A stretch of 57,065 bases of DNA from Anaerolineales bacterium (GTDB lineage: Bacteria; Chloroflexota; Anaerolineae; Anaerolineales; Villigracilaceae), in contig JAEURC010000093.1 of assembly GCA_016789025.1 (NCBI GenBank), positions 1 through 57,065 on the forward strand, given 5' to 3'. Below, piece after piece: positions 14,726 to 23,410 of the stretch (the first letter of the stretch is position 1; each line of letters opens with the position of its first letter). The notes below the pieces were generated by a model. That model saw only the letters and a list, made by a program, of their open reading frames with translations. It had not been told where the DNA came from and made no database searches. Made by a program: the position numbers and the translations under genes.

Positions 14726-15787
14726 ATGAGTTCAACATATCATCCAACCAACATGACTATTGGACAAATCGCATTCCTCGGCTCGGGCGAAACATCATTG
14801 GCGGGCGGGCGGATTTTTGAAACGCTTGCAAAACGGATCAACGAACCGCTCCGCATTGCGCTGCTTGAAACGCCCGCAGGCTTTGAGTTGAACTCATCGC
14901 AGGTGGTTGGCAAGGTGGGGGAATTTATGAAGACACGATTGCAAAACTACAAGCCTGTTGTGGATGTCGTTCCTGCCCGCAAGAAAAATTCCGCGTTCAG
15001 CCCGGATGATCCTGAGATCGTCAAGCCGCTTCTTTATGCCAATATGATCTTCATGGGACCGGGGAGTCCCACGTACGCGATCCGCAATTTGCAAGGGACT
15101 CTCGCATGGGATGTCATCCGCGCCCGCCACCGCCTCGGCGCCACGTTGATATTTGCCTCCGCCGCCACGATCTCCGTTGGCGCACACGCGCTGCCGGTGT
15201 ACGAGATTTACAAAGTGGGACAGGATGTTCACGCCGTGGATGGGTTGAACCTCTTCGGCGATTTTGGCTTGCACGTTTCCTTCATCCCGCACTGGAATAA
15301 TGCCGACGGCGGCGCGGATTTGGATACCAGCCGCTGCTTTATCGGCATGGATCGATTCGCCGAATGGTGCGACCTCGTCCCGGTTGAAAATCAAACCGTC
15401 GGCTTGGATGAACACACCGGTCTCATTGTGGATATTGAGTCGGGTCAATGCGAGGTGAGCGGGGTGAGCAGCGTCTCCATCGTCCGCGAATGTGACCCGG
15501 AGATGTACCCGGCTGGCTCGAAATTTAATCTCAGCGAGTTGGGCGAGGTGAAGATTCCCAGCCCTCTTGAAAAAGATATTCCTGCTCGCGTGTGGGAAAT
15601 GGTTGTCAACGCGCCAAGCCTCGATGAAGATAAGCCGTCTGATGAAGTGACCGCGCTCGCAGAAGAACGCCTTCTCGCGCGCGCGAATAAAAATTGGGCA
15701 GAGTCAGATCGCCTGCGGGATAGAATTTCTGCGCTAGGGTGGACAGTGCAAGACGCGAAAGATGGATACAAATTGGTGAAGGGTTAA
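14726..15787 (+). CDS. S51/cyanophycinase-like domain protein with CysRS-type C-terminal helix domain
   Basis: A 353-residue protein. Residues 10-270 look like a class-I glutamine-amidotransferase-like fold of the peptidase S51/cyanophycinase group (IAFLGSGETS, MIFMGPGSPTYAIRNL, IFASAATISVGA). The normal GxSAGA elbow is altered to FASAAT, so activity is uncertain. The last 45 residues (ERLLARANKNWAESDRLRD, then LGWTVQDAKDGYKL) match the C-terminal helical module of cysteinyl-tRNA synthetase, which is why such proteins can be misannotated as CysRS; no HIGH or KMSKS motif is present. The start may be ATG 14726 or ATG 14753. Confidence 0.75.
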   Translation: MSSTYHPTNMTIGQIAFLGSGETSLAGGRIFETLAKRINEPLRIALLETPAGFELNSSQVVGKVGEFMKTRLQNYKPVVDVVPARKKNSAFSPDDPEIVKPLLYANMIFMGPGSPTYAIRNLQGTLAWDVIRARHRLGATLIFASAATISVGAHALPVYEIYKVGQDVHAVDGLNLFGDFGLHVSFIPHWNNADGGADLDTSRCFIGMDRFAEWCDLVPVENQTVGLDEHTGLIVDIESGQCEVSGVSSVSIVRECDPEMYPAGSKFNLSELGEVKIPSPLEKDIPARVWEMVVNAPSLDEDKPSDEVTALAEERLLARANKNWAESDRLRDRISALGWTVQDAKDGYKLVKG

Positions 15788-15883
15788 GTACACACATACA
15801 CATGTAGACACGTAGACAGGTAAACAGGTACGAACTTGTCTACGTGTTTCCGTGTTTACTTGTCTACGTGTATACTTGTCTTC
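15788..15883. repeat. Twelve-unit octamer element, 96 bp (copy B)
   Basis: Exactly twelve 8-bp words again: five of the GTAGACAN type, one central GTACGAAC and six of the NTGTCTAC type, all in phase. It begins directly after the previous stop codon and ends 17 nt before ATG 15901, just ahead of AAGGAG. Size, unit, polarity and position relative to the next start match copy A at 8774-8869. Confidence 0.85.
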
Positions 15884-15900
15884 AACCCAAGGAGCCTCCC

Positions 15901-17196
15901 ATGCGCGCTGTAGACATTATCATCAAAAAACGCGACAAGATCGAACTGACCCGCGAAGAGATCGAGTTTTTCATCAAAGGATTTGTATCAGGCGATGTGC
16001 CTGATTATCAAGCGGCGTCGTTCGCCATGGCGGTCATGCTCAACGACATGACGCCGCGCGAAACGACCGACCTCACGCTCGCGATGGCATATTCCGGTGA
16101 TACGCTCGATCTGAGCGATGTGGTTGACCTCGCCGTGGATAAACATTCCTCCGGCGGTGTGGGCGATAAGACGAGCATCACGGTTCTTCCCACCGTGGCG
16201 GCTTGCGGATTGCCCGTCGGCAAAATGTCGGGGCGCGGACTTGGTTTCAGCGGCGGAACGCTCGACAAACTCGAATCGATCCCCGGCTATCGTGTGGACT
16301 TGACCACCGACGAATTCAAGAAACAACTCAAAGAGATCGGCGAAGTGCTTACGGGACAATCTCTCGCGCTGGCTCCTGCCGACGGAAAACTCTACGCCCT
16401 GCGCGACGTGACCGGGACTGTGCCATCCACGCCGCTCATTGCCTCTTCGATCATGAGCAAGAAGATCGCCGCTGGAGCGCAGGCAATCGTGCTGGATGTG
16501 AAAGTGGGACTCGGCGCTTTCATGGAAACTCTCGACGAAGCGCGCGTGCTGGCAAAATTAATGATGGACATTGGCAGACTCGCAGGACGCGAAACGATCG
16601 CCCTGCTTTCGGACATGAATCAGCCGTTGGGTCATGCTGTGGGAAATTCGCTTGAAGTGGTCGAAGCCATCGAAGCGTTGAAAGGCGGAGGTCCGCGCGA
16701 TTTCCGCGAGCATTGTTTGCATGTCTGTTCGCATTTGCTCGTTATCGGCAAACGCGCCAAAGATCTGGATGACGGGCGCGCCCAAGCCGAAAAAGCGATG
16801 GCAAACGGCTCAGCCTTCGAGAAATTCCGCGCGTTGGTGAAGGCGCAGGGCGGCGACGTGTCCTACGTGGACGAACCGTCCAAGTTCCCGCGCGCGAAAT
16901 ATGTCGAGGTGGTGGAGTCGCCGATGGATGGGAACCTCTCCCAAGTCCAGGCGCGAAGCGTGGGGGAGGCGTCGGTCATCCTCGGCGGCGGACGCGCGAA
17001 GAAATCCGATTCGATCGATCACGCGGTCGGCATCGTCGTCCATCACAAGGTTGGCGATAAAGTTCAAAAGGGCGAGCCGCTCTTCACCATCCATGCCGAT
17101 GACGAGGCGAAACTGGCGGAAGCGCGCGCAATGACTCTCGCCGCGCATAAATTCAGCGCAGATGATGTTCAACCATTGCCGCTGTTCTACAATTAA
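15901..17196 (+). CDS. Pyrimidine-nucleoside (thymidine) phosphorylase
   Basis: A 431-residue salvage enzyme that splits thymidine, deoxyuridine or uridine with phosphate. Family motifs are present: DKHSSGGVGDKTS (phosphate binding), SGRGLGFSGGTLDKLESIPG, and SSIMSKKIAAGAQAIVLDVK. A C-terminal swivelling domain ends the protein (VHHKVGDKVQKGEPLFTIH). The length fits the bacterial pdp/deoA class; which nucleoside is preferred cannot be decided from sequence alone. The start at 15901 is set by AAGGAG 5-6 nt upstream; the in-frame extension would be encoded by repeat DNA. Uracil released here could feed Upp (2525-3151). Confidence 0.95.
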   Translation: MRAVDIIIKKRDKIELTREEIEFFIKGFVSGDVPDYQAASFAMAVMLNDMTPRETTDLTLAMAYSGDTLDLSDVVDLAVDKHSSGGVGDKTSITVLPTVAACGLPVGKMSGRGLGFSGGTLDKLESIPGYRVDLTTDEFKKQLKEIGEVLTGQSLALAPADGKLYALRDVTGTVPSTPLIASSIMSKKIAAGAQAIVLDVKVGLGAFMETLDEARVLAKLMMDIGRLAGRETIALLSDMNQPLGHAVGNSLEVVEAIEALKGGGPRDFREHCLHVCSHLLVIGKRAKDLDDGRAQAEKAMANGSAFEKFRALVKAQGGDVSYVDEPSKFPRAKYVEVVESPMDGNLSQVQARSVGEASVILGGGRAKKSDSIDHAVGIVVHHKVGDKVQKGEPLFTIHADDEAKLAEARAMTLAAHKFSADDVQPLPLFYN

Positions 17197-17203
17197 GGTG
17201 GGT

Positions 17204-17209
17204 TATAAT
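17204..17209 (+). promoter_or_regulatory. -10 box upstream of the TPR protein gene
   Basis: TATAAT about 20 bp before ATG 17230, leaving a leader of roughly a dozen bases that contains the GGAG ribosome-binding site. The -35 region is weak. Confidence 0.45.
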
Positions 17210-17229
17210 AGCGGCAGGAGTTGACACTC

Positions 17230-20200
17230 ATGGCGAAAATATCCCTGCGGGCATATAACCGCGAAATCGAAACCATGTTAGACCGGGGTCAAGTGGATGA
17301 GGTCGTGGCTCATTGCCTTCATATCTTAAAAACACACCCAAAACATCTTGATACATATCGCCTGCTTGGCAAGGCGTACCTCGAAATGAAAAAATATGGC
17401 GACGCCGTGGATATTTTCTCGCGCGTCCTCGTATGCGCGCCAAGCGATTTTGTCTCGCATGTAGGCATGGGAATCATTCGCGATGAGGAGAATAAACTCG
17501 ACGATGCCATCTGGCACATGGAGCGAGCCTTTGAAACCCAGCCTTCGAATGCCGCCGTGCAAAGCGAACTGCAACGGCTGTATATCGCTCGTGACGGTTC
17601 GGCGCCTCCGCGCATTCGTATGACGCGCGGCGCGCTTGCCCAGATGTATGTGAAAGGTGAATTGTATCCACAGGCGATCTCTGAGATCAAGAATGTGCTT
17701 GCCGAAGATCCCGGACGCAGTGATATGAGCGCCTTGCTGACAAAAGCCCATTACAAAAATGGGCAAAAGACCGACGCCGCGGAAGTGGCGTCATCGTTGT
17801 TGAGACGGTATCCGTATTGTTACGATGCCAACGCTGTACTCGTCGAAATTTTCAGCGCTGATAAACCCGAGAATGTGCAAGTGTATCATCAACGCGTCAT
17901 TGAACTTGACCCGTACGCCGCGCATGTGAGCGGTTCGATCTTCGACACATCTAAAGCGCCCGACTCTGCCATCTCGATCGAGAAACTCGATTGGAGCGGT
18001 CAGCCTGTAGGGATGCCAGCGGATTGGCGCGAATCGCGCGGGATCAGCCTGGAACCGAAAGATGAACCGGAACCAGCCTGGCTATACAAAGGATTTGAGA
18101 CGGAGACTCAAGTGCCGCCTCAACTCGACAGTGCGGCTGTTGCGCCATCGGACGACAACATCCCAGATTTTCTAAAGGATGCCGGTTGGGGGCAATCGAC
18201 GGGCGAGTATGATGAAAGTAAAGCGTCACTGCTTAGTGAAGAGGAAACACTGCCTCCCACTGCCGCCGCTCCTCTGGCGGCTGGAGAAATGCCAGACTGG
18301 GTGAAGCAACTCAAACCTGCGGATGAATCTGAATCGTCTGTGCCTGCGCGGTCTCAGGAGCCCGAAGCTACGCCGGAATGGATGAATCGCATCGACCCCA
18401 GCATCCTGCCTGGGAAAGAATCGGCATCACTTGATGAATCCCCGGATTGGATGAAAGATCTCGGGCAACCGGCACGCGCGACGGAATCGGCTTCCGCCTT
18501 AAGTGACGAGCCCGATTGGCTGAACTCGTTGGGTGGCACAGATGTAAATGCCGCGCCGCAATCCGCCTCCGCCGAACAGCCGGATTGGTTGAAGTCGTTT
18601 GACGAGGAGGACAAACCTTCTCAACCTGCCGCCACCGAGCAACCAGACTGGATAAAATCGTTTGACTCAGAGAATGTTGCCCAACCCGCTGTGAGCGATA
18701 CTCAGCCGGATTGGCTGAAAAATGCGGAGAGCGAGCCTGCCACTTCTGCTTCTGCCCAGCCCGCCGAAAAATTTGATTTTCTTGATGGAGTGGGAGAGCA
18801 ACCCAAGGCGGAGGAAAGACCCGCAGTTACAGCGCCGTTGGATGCTTCTGCGATGAATTCGCAAACAGAAGATGATGCCTTTGCGTGGCTGGAGAGCCTT
18901 GCTGTCAAACAAGGCTCGACGGAAGGTCTGCTAATGAAGCCAGAGGAACGTTCCTCCGAGGAACCGGAATGGGTGAAGCAAGCGAAGGGGCTGGCCGATG
19001 AGCCTCAGCCTGAAGCCAGCATCCCACCGATGGCAATACCCGAAGTGAAGACCGAAGAGCCTGCGCCAATTGTTGACGAGCCGGCAAAGGCTCCAAGCGC
19101 TGAGGACGATGCTTTTGCGTGGCTGGAAAGCCTTGCTGTCAAACAAGGTTCCACCGAAGGCTTGTTGATGAAACCCGAGGAACGTTCGGTGGAAGAGCCT
19201 GAGTGGGTGAAACGAGCAAAGGAGTCCGGCGAATCTGCCCCGGTTGAAACGCCTGTGACGCAAGAAGTACAACCCGCAGTGGATACGGGTTTGTGGTTGA
19301 AGAGTTTGGATGGAGAAACCCCGACGAGCGAGCCGGTCTCTGAAAACAAAGCCGATGAAACAGCCATGTGGCTGAAGAATTTAGATGCGGAAACCCCGGC
19401 GAGCGAACTGGTCTCTGAAAACAAAGCCGACGAGACCCCCATGTGGCTGAAGAGTCTTGATGAGCCTAAAGCTGAGCCGGTTCCCAGTGGAGGAGATGTT
19501 GATGTCTCGAGTTGGTTGCAAAATCTAGAGGAGTCGGAGACTACGCCGGAGCCTGTTGCTGAACCTGCGGTGAGTGATGACTTACCTTCCTGGTTGCAAA
19601 GCGTGGACGAAGGCGCGCCAGCCCCAGTGGCTGAAGCAGAATTCCCTGTGAGCGCGAGCGTGGACGATCAACAACAGGATCAGAGCGAACCCTCGGCTGA
19701 ACTGGAAGAAGCGCCGCGTTTGAATACCGGCAGTCTGCCCAGCTGGTTGAGTGGAGTCGATGAGGAAGAAAAACAACCGCTGACCGGCGAGCTTCCCTCA
19801 TGGCTGAGCGACGATAGCGGGGAGGCCATTGCCGAGCCGACGAAGATCGAACCGACTCGCGCTGAAGAATGGCAACCTGCTGAAACGCCGGCGCCGGTCT
19901 CATTTGAGGAGCCGAAGGAAGAACCGAAAGCCGAGCCAAAGCCTGCGCCGCGCAAACCCGCCGCAAAGAAAGCGGAGCCGCGCCCGACAACGCCGGTGTC
20001 CACCTATCAGGAACCTGTCACTCGCAAGGCGACCGGCATGTTGACCTCGCCCGTGGATATGACCCTAGGCAATGCGCGGAATGAACTTTCGCGCAGTAAC
20101 ATCCCCGGCGCGCTCGAGACGTATTCGAAACTCATCAAGAAGGGCAAGTATCTTGACGAGGTGATCTTCGATCTGCGCGAGGCGTTGTACCGTTACCCGG

Positions 20201-20304
20201 TGGAGGTGAGCATTTGGCAATCGCTGGGCGATGCGTACATGCGCGCCAACCGTCTGCAGGATGCGTTGGACTCGTATACGAAAGCGGAAGAGTTGTTGAG
20301 GTAA
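17230..20304 (+). CDS. TPR protein with a tryptophan-motif acidic linker
   Basis: A 1024-residue, probably cytosolic protein. TPR-like helices occupy about residues 5-215 and again the last 75 residues. Between them is a long acidic, proline-rich, presumably disordered linker. It carries about 20 copies of a short motif, usually P-[DES]-W-[LVMI]-x-x-[LAVF] (for example PDWLKSF, PEWVKQA, PSWLQSV). Larger duplications are present: a segment starting DDAFAWLESLAVKQGS occurs twice (encoded at about 18871-18955 and 19105-19190), and a WLKSLDGE-type unit occurs three times near 19290-19460. The motifs could be repeated docking sites for one partner. The start at ATG 17230 has GGAG 9 nt upstream. 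Function is unknown. Confidence 0.85.
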   Translation: MAKISLRAYNREIETMLDRGQVDEVVAHCLHILKTHPKHLDTYRLLGKAYLEMKKYGDAVDIFSRVLVCAPSDFVSHVGMGIIRDEENKLDDAIWHMERAFETQPSNAAVQSELQRLYIARDGSAPPRIRMTRGALAQMYVKGELYPQAISEIKNVLAEDPGRSDMSALLTKAHYKNGQKTDAAEVASSLLRRYPYCYDANAVLVEIFSADKPENVQVYHQRVIELDPYAAHVSGSIFDTSKAPDSAISIEKLDWSGQPVGMPADWRESRGISLEPKDEPEPAWLYKGFETETQVPPQLDSAAVAPSDDNIPDFLKDAGWGQSTGEYDESKASLLSEEETLPPTAAAPLAAGEMPDWVKQLKPADESESSVPARSQEPEATPEWMNRIDPSILPGKESASLDESPDWMKDLGQPARATESASALSDEPDWLNSLGGTDVNAAPQSASAEQPDWLKSFDEEDKPSQPAATEQPDWIKSFDSENVAQPAVSDTQPDWLKNAESEPATSASAQPAEKFDFLDGVGEQPKAEERPAVTAPLDASAMNSQTEDDAFAWLESLAVKQGSTEGLLMKPEERSSEEPEWVKQAKGLADEPQPEASIPPMAIPEVKTEEPAPIVDEPAKAPSAEDDAFAWLESLAVKQGSTEGLLMKPEERSVEEPEWVKRAKESGESAPVETPVTQEVQPAVDTGLWLKSLDGETPTSEPVSENKADETAMWLKNLDAETPASELVSENKADETPMWLKSLDEPKAEPVPSGGDVDVSSWLQNLEESETTPEPVAEPAVSDDLPSWLQSVDEGAPAPVAEAEFPVSASVDDQQQDQSEPSAELEEAPRLNTGSLPSWLSGVDEEEKQPLTGELPSWLSDDSGEAIAEPTKIEPTRAEEWQPAETPAPVSFEEPKEEPKAEPKPAPRKPAAKKAEPRPTTPVSTYQEPVTRKATGMLTSPVDMTLGNARNELSRSNIPGALETYSKLIKKGKYLDEVIFDLREALYRYPVEVSIWQSLGDAYMRANRLQDALDSYTKAEELLR

Positions 20305-20315
20305 ATTCTTTTATA

Positions 20316-20388
20316 ACCACGAAGGACACGAAGTACACAAAGGAAATTCTTTTCGTCTTAAACCTTTGTGACCGTTGTGTCCTTTGTG
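20316..20388. repeat. 9-bp-phased palindrome GACACGAAG/CCTTTGTGT
   Basis: Three 9-bp units (ACCACGAAG, GACACGAAG, TACACAAAG) are followed 19 nt later by three complementary-type units (ACCTTTGTG, ACCGTTGTG, TCCTTTGTG). It lies between the TPR gene and ndk. Relatives are at 50735-50899 and 55593-55684. Confidence 0.75.
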
Positions 20389-20427
20389 TTTAAATGGGTT
20401 TAAAAATTTTATTTTTTGGAGGAATCT

Positions 20428-20880
20428 GTGGAACGTTCGCTTGTTTTAGTGAAGCCCGATGGCGTACAGCGCGGTTTGATCGGCGAGGTCATTGCCCGTT
20501 TTGAGCGCCGCGGACTGCGGCTGGTCGCCGCAAAGTTTATGCAGGTGAGTTTGGAGTTGGCAAAACAGCATTACGCGGAACACGAGGGCAAGCCGTTTTA
20601 CGACGGTTTGATCGCGTACATCACATCCGCGCCGGTGATGGCGATGGTGTGGGAGGGACCGAATGCGGTTGCCGCGATCCGACAGACGGTGGGCTCGACC
20701 AAGCCGGTTGAGTCTGCGCCCGGCACGATTCGTCACGACTTCGCGTTGGAGGTGGGGCGCAACTTGATCCACGCTTCGGATAAACCGGAAACGGGCATCC
20801 GCGAGATGGGGTTGTGGTTCAAAGCGGATGAGTTGGTGGAGTGGAAGAGGGAAGTGGATCGGTGGGTGTTTGAGGGGTAG
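20428..20880 (+). CDS. ndk: Nucleoside diphosphate kinase
   Basis: A 150-residue enzyme that equalises NTP and dNTP pools through a phosphohistidine. It starts [20 protein letters not shown] from GTG 20428 with GGAGGA 4-5 nt upstream. The catalytic histidine is in GTIRHDFA, with upstream motifs MVWEGPNAV and [11 protein letters not shown]. The length matches the family. It follows the TPR gene after a 9-bp-phased palindrome. Confidence 0.98.
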   Translation: MERSLVLVKPDGVQRGLIGEVIARFERRGLRLVAAKFMQVSLELAKQHYAEHEGKPFYDGLIAYITSAPVMAMVWEGPNAVAAIRQTVGSTKPVESAPGTIRHDFALEVGRNLIHASDKPETGIREMGLWFKADELVEWKREVDRWVFEG

Positions 20881-20985
20881 AAGAGCAGAGATTGGAGATT
20901 ATAGAATAGTGTTTGAGAGGGGAGAATTTGCGGATTGAGGTAAGTGGTAATTAGTAATTGGAGAATTAGAGAATTGTCCCGCTGG
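20881..20985. repeat. Low-complexity GAGATT/TAATT tandem words
   Basis: The gap between ndk and the convergent DMT gene holds short words such as GAGATTGGAGATT and GTAATTAGTAATTG followed by GAGAATTAGAGAATT, with periods of 7-8 bp. They correspond to the array at 381-450. Confidence 0.55.
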
Positions 20986-21008
20986 CGCGAGTCGGCGGGA
21001 TGTTTGAT

Positions 21009-21914
21009 TTATGCGTCCATTCGCTTCCTTGACGATGGGAATTTTCTGAGTTGGACGATTAGCGTTCCCATACCTGTGATGATAAGACCGGCGATTTCTT
21101 TAATCGTGACGCTTTCTCCAATAAATAGCACGGCGAGGATGGGGACCCAGATCATCATCGTCCCGCCGATGACGCTGGATTCGGTGGCGGTCAGCGTGCG
21201 GAGGATGTGATTCCAAAGCGTGAACGCGAGCGCGGTGTTGACCAGCGCCAGCCAAATGATGATTCCCCAGCCTTGCAGGTTCATGACCGGCGGCTCTTCG
21301 ATGCCCAAACCTGCCAGAAGTAAAATCACGGAGCCTGCGCCCATGCTGATCACCGTCACAACGAGGGGATGATGCGCTTCGGCGCGGTTGATTTCCCTGC
21401 CTAGAACGGATGAGATTACGTTCGCTGTCACCCCGACGAGTCCGGCCAGCACGCCGAGTATTTGGCTTTGCGGTATGGCAACCGGCAGGAAATAGATCAT
21501 GGCGCCGGTGATCGCCAATAAGATGCCGCCCCATTGCATCCATGTGGGTTTTTCAGCCAGCCAGAAGATACTCAGCGTTGCCACGCCGATCGCGCTGAAA
21601 CTCATCAGCAGGTTGGTCGTCACGGCGGGGAGGTAGGCAAGCGTGACGAAGACCGCTCCCTGTGTGGCGGCGTACATGAGAATGCCGAGCAGGATCAACC
21701 TCCGCCACATTTTGTTGGGGAGTTGTTTTATCTCATATTTTGCTTCGCTGAAAAATAAGACCGCCACCAGAATAAGAAAGGCGGTGAAATATCTCAACCC
21801 TGCAAATGTGAGGGGCGGTATGCTCTTTAGCCCAATTTTGACAAATACCCATGAAGTTGCCCAGAGAAAGACGACAAACAGCGCTTGAAGGACGGCGATA
21901 CGATGCGATTTCAT
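21009..21914 (-). CDS. EamA/DMT-family transporter
   Basis: A 301-residue integral membrane protein with ten predicted helices arranged as two EamA repeats. The first begins IAVLQALFVVFLWATSWVFVKIG; the second is roughly from residue 150 (GVLAGLVGVTANVISSVLG). It is a metabolite or drug exporter of unknown substrate. It is the last gene of a long minus-strand cluster, and its start overlaps the preceding SGNH hydrolase stop by 4 nt. Confidence 0.9.
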   Translation of the reverse strand: MKSHRIAVLQALFVVFLWATSWVFVKIGLKSIPPLTFAGLRYFTAFLILVAVLFFSEAKYEIKQLPNKMWRRLILLGILMYAATQGAVFVTLAYLPAVTTNLLMSFSAIGVATLSIFWLAEKPTWMQWGGILLAITGAMIYFLPVAIPQSQILGVLAGLVGVTANVISSVLGREINRAEAHHPLVVTVISMGAGSVILLLAGLGIEEPPVMNLQGWGIIIWLALVNTALAFTLWNHILRTLTATESSVIGGTMMIWVPILAVLFIGESVTIKEIAGLIITGMGTLIVQLRKFPSSRKRMDA

Positions 21915-22669
21915 TTTGCCGTAGTCAGGTTGTCCAGAATTGTCAGAAGTTCGGAGTTTAGCGCGTTGTAGCCCGCGCTGTTCAGGTGCAGAAGATCGAA
22001 TACGTATTCGCTTTTTACGTTGCCTGCCGAATTCGCGAGGATACCCGCCGAGTCGAAAACGATAACGCCTTCGGCTTGGTAATCCAGAATAAAGGCATTG
22101 ACCCGGTCTATGGCTTCATAAACATCATCCGACCAGACGAGGCGGCGCGCGAGCGGGACATTCCCCGACGTGGGAAAGACCGTTGTCAGGATGACAACCG
22201 AATCAAGAGCGCGCGATTTTTGGATGATCGTTTCGATGTTGTTCTCGCAGGCGGCGATGATTTCATCTTTTGATTCGGGAAACAGCGGAATTGTTTTCAG
22301 GTCGTTAACGCAAACCTGGAGGATGATCGCATCGGGTTGAAGCGGTCGAATATGCTCCTCGAATCTGAGCAACACTTGCGCCGACGTTTGATTTCCGATT
22401 CCTCGATTGATAAAAGAATACTCGCCAGCTTGAGGGGCGACCCATTGCGCCGCTCTTGAATCGCCGTAGAAAACCACAGTGGGTTTGTCGCGGGCGATTT
22501 GGTCTGTCGCTTCTTGAAAATAAGAGAGACCGATCGGGTCGAGTTGCGAGTTGTAAAGCAACGCGTAATATTTTCGCAGTTCCCGATACAGAAAAACATT
22601 GGTCGTGAGTAACCCGAAGATCACGATCAACAACAACCAGAAAATGATAATTTTCATTCGATGTGTCAC
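21911..22669 (-). CDS. SGNH/GDSL-family hydrolase, membrane anchored
   Basis: A 252-residue protein. The N-terminal signal anchor reads IIIFWLLLIVIFGLLTTNVFLY. The SGNH blocks are FYGDSRAAQW (nucleophile Ser), NRGIGNQ (Gly), QVCVNDLK (Asn) and DLLHLNSAGY (Asp and His). This indicates a serine esterase or O-deacetylase on the outer face of the membrane. GTG 22669 is favoured by AAGG 5-6 nt upstream; ATG 22657 is an alternative. It is coupled to the DMT gene by ATGA. Confidence 0.88.
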   Translation of the reverse strand: MTHRMKIIIFWLLLIVIFGLLTTNVFLYRELRKYYALLYNSQLDPIGLSYFQEATDQIARDKPTVVFYGDSRAAQWVAPQAGEYSFINRGIGNQTSAQVLLRFEEHIRPLQPDAIILQVCVNDLKTIPLFPESKDEIIAACENNIETIIQKSRALDSVVILTTVFPTSGNVPLARRLVWSDDVYEAIDRVNAFILDYQAEGVIVFDSAGILANSAGNVKSEYVFDLLHLNSAGYNALNSELLTILDNLTTAK

Positions 22670-22696
22670 AATCGCCTTCTCGTGGTAAGTACCATC

Positions 22697-22736
22697 AAAC
22701 TACCTAACTGCTCAACTACCGGACTACCCAACCGCC
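22697..22736. repeat. Octamer array CAACTACC at the lipase 3' end
   Basis: Five 8-bp words related to CAACTACC (AAACTACC, TAACTGCT, CAACTACC, GGACTACC, CAACCGCC) run into the end of the lipase gene. Confidence 0.5.
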
Positions 22737-23410
22737 CTCCACCACTCCTCCACAAGACTCGGCGTCCCATACCACGAATTGCCTTTCAAGCCAAAATGAT
22801 GGGCGCCTTCCAGCACGATTTGCTCCGACCCTTTCAGCAAAGCGGATTCGATTGGCACGAACCCGTCGCCCCATGCGGAGCCGTCTCCGCACAGGCGTTT
22901 ATAGACGCCATAGAGTCGGCGTTCAGCGGAGGCTCCCTCGCGTTTGCCTTGCAGGGATTTTCCCGCCACGGAAATGTACTTCACCTGCGGCGCGAAGAAC
23001 GCGTCGGGGTACAGAGCGTTGACCCGCTTACGTAACCTGCCGCCGCGATAGTTATAGTGCGGGCTTCCCAGCGTAACCAGCGTATCCACCCATTGCAAGC
23101 CGTTGAAGATGTGCCCGTTGAACGGTTTTGCGCCCAGGTATAACCGCGCCATCACCCCGCCTGAACTATGACCAACGACTGTCACTTTGCCGGTGGAGGA
23201 TATCTTCACCGCCTCGCGCACCGCCTCGTCCAATTTGCGAATGACGAGCGCCCACCCTGCGGCAGTGACTGTTGTCAGCCAATGATGCGTGCGCGCCTGC
23301 GCAATGAAGACGCGTTGCCCGCTCACGCGCGCGATCTGTTCTGCCATCCCTTCATAAATGGCGGGAACGCTGAGGAAGCCGCCGAGGAAAACTACAGGCT
23401 GTGGATTCAC
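22724..23410 (-). CDS. Lipase-like alpha/beta hydrolase
   Basis: A 228-residue protein without an obvious signal peptide. It opens with PVVFLGGFLSVPAIYEGMAE, the oxyanion-region pattern of PGAP1/lipase-type hydrolases. The nucleophile elbow is VVGHSSGGVMARLYL, LGSPHYNYRG follows, and the likely acid and base lie in WGDGFVPIES and EGAHHFGLKG. The overlap with the PlsY-like gene (ATGA at 23407-23410) suggests the two are made together, possibly acting on the same acyl lipid. Confidence 0.85.
   Translation of the reverse strand: MNPQPVVFLGGFLSVPAIYEGMAEQIARVSGQRVFIAQARTHHWLTTVTAAGWALVIRKLDEAVREAVKISSTGKVTVVGHSSGGVMARLYLGAKPFNGHIFNGLQWVDTLVTLGSPHYNYRGGRLRKRVNALYPDAFFAPQVKYISVAGKSLQGKREGASAERRLYGVYKRLCGDGSAWGDGFVPIESALLKGSEQIVLEGAHHFGLKGNSWYGTPSLVEEWWRAVG

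Noticed and set aside
14726..15787. Cysteinyl-tRNA synthetase
   Set aside because: No HIGH or KMSKS motif; only the C-terminal module is similar.
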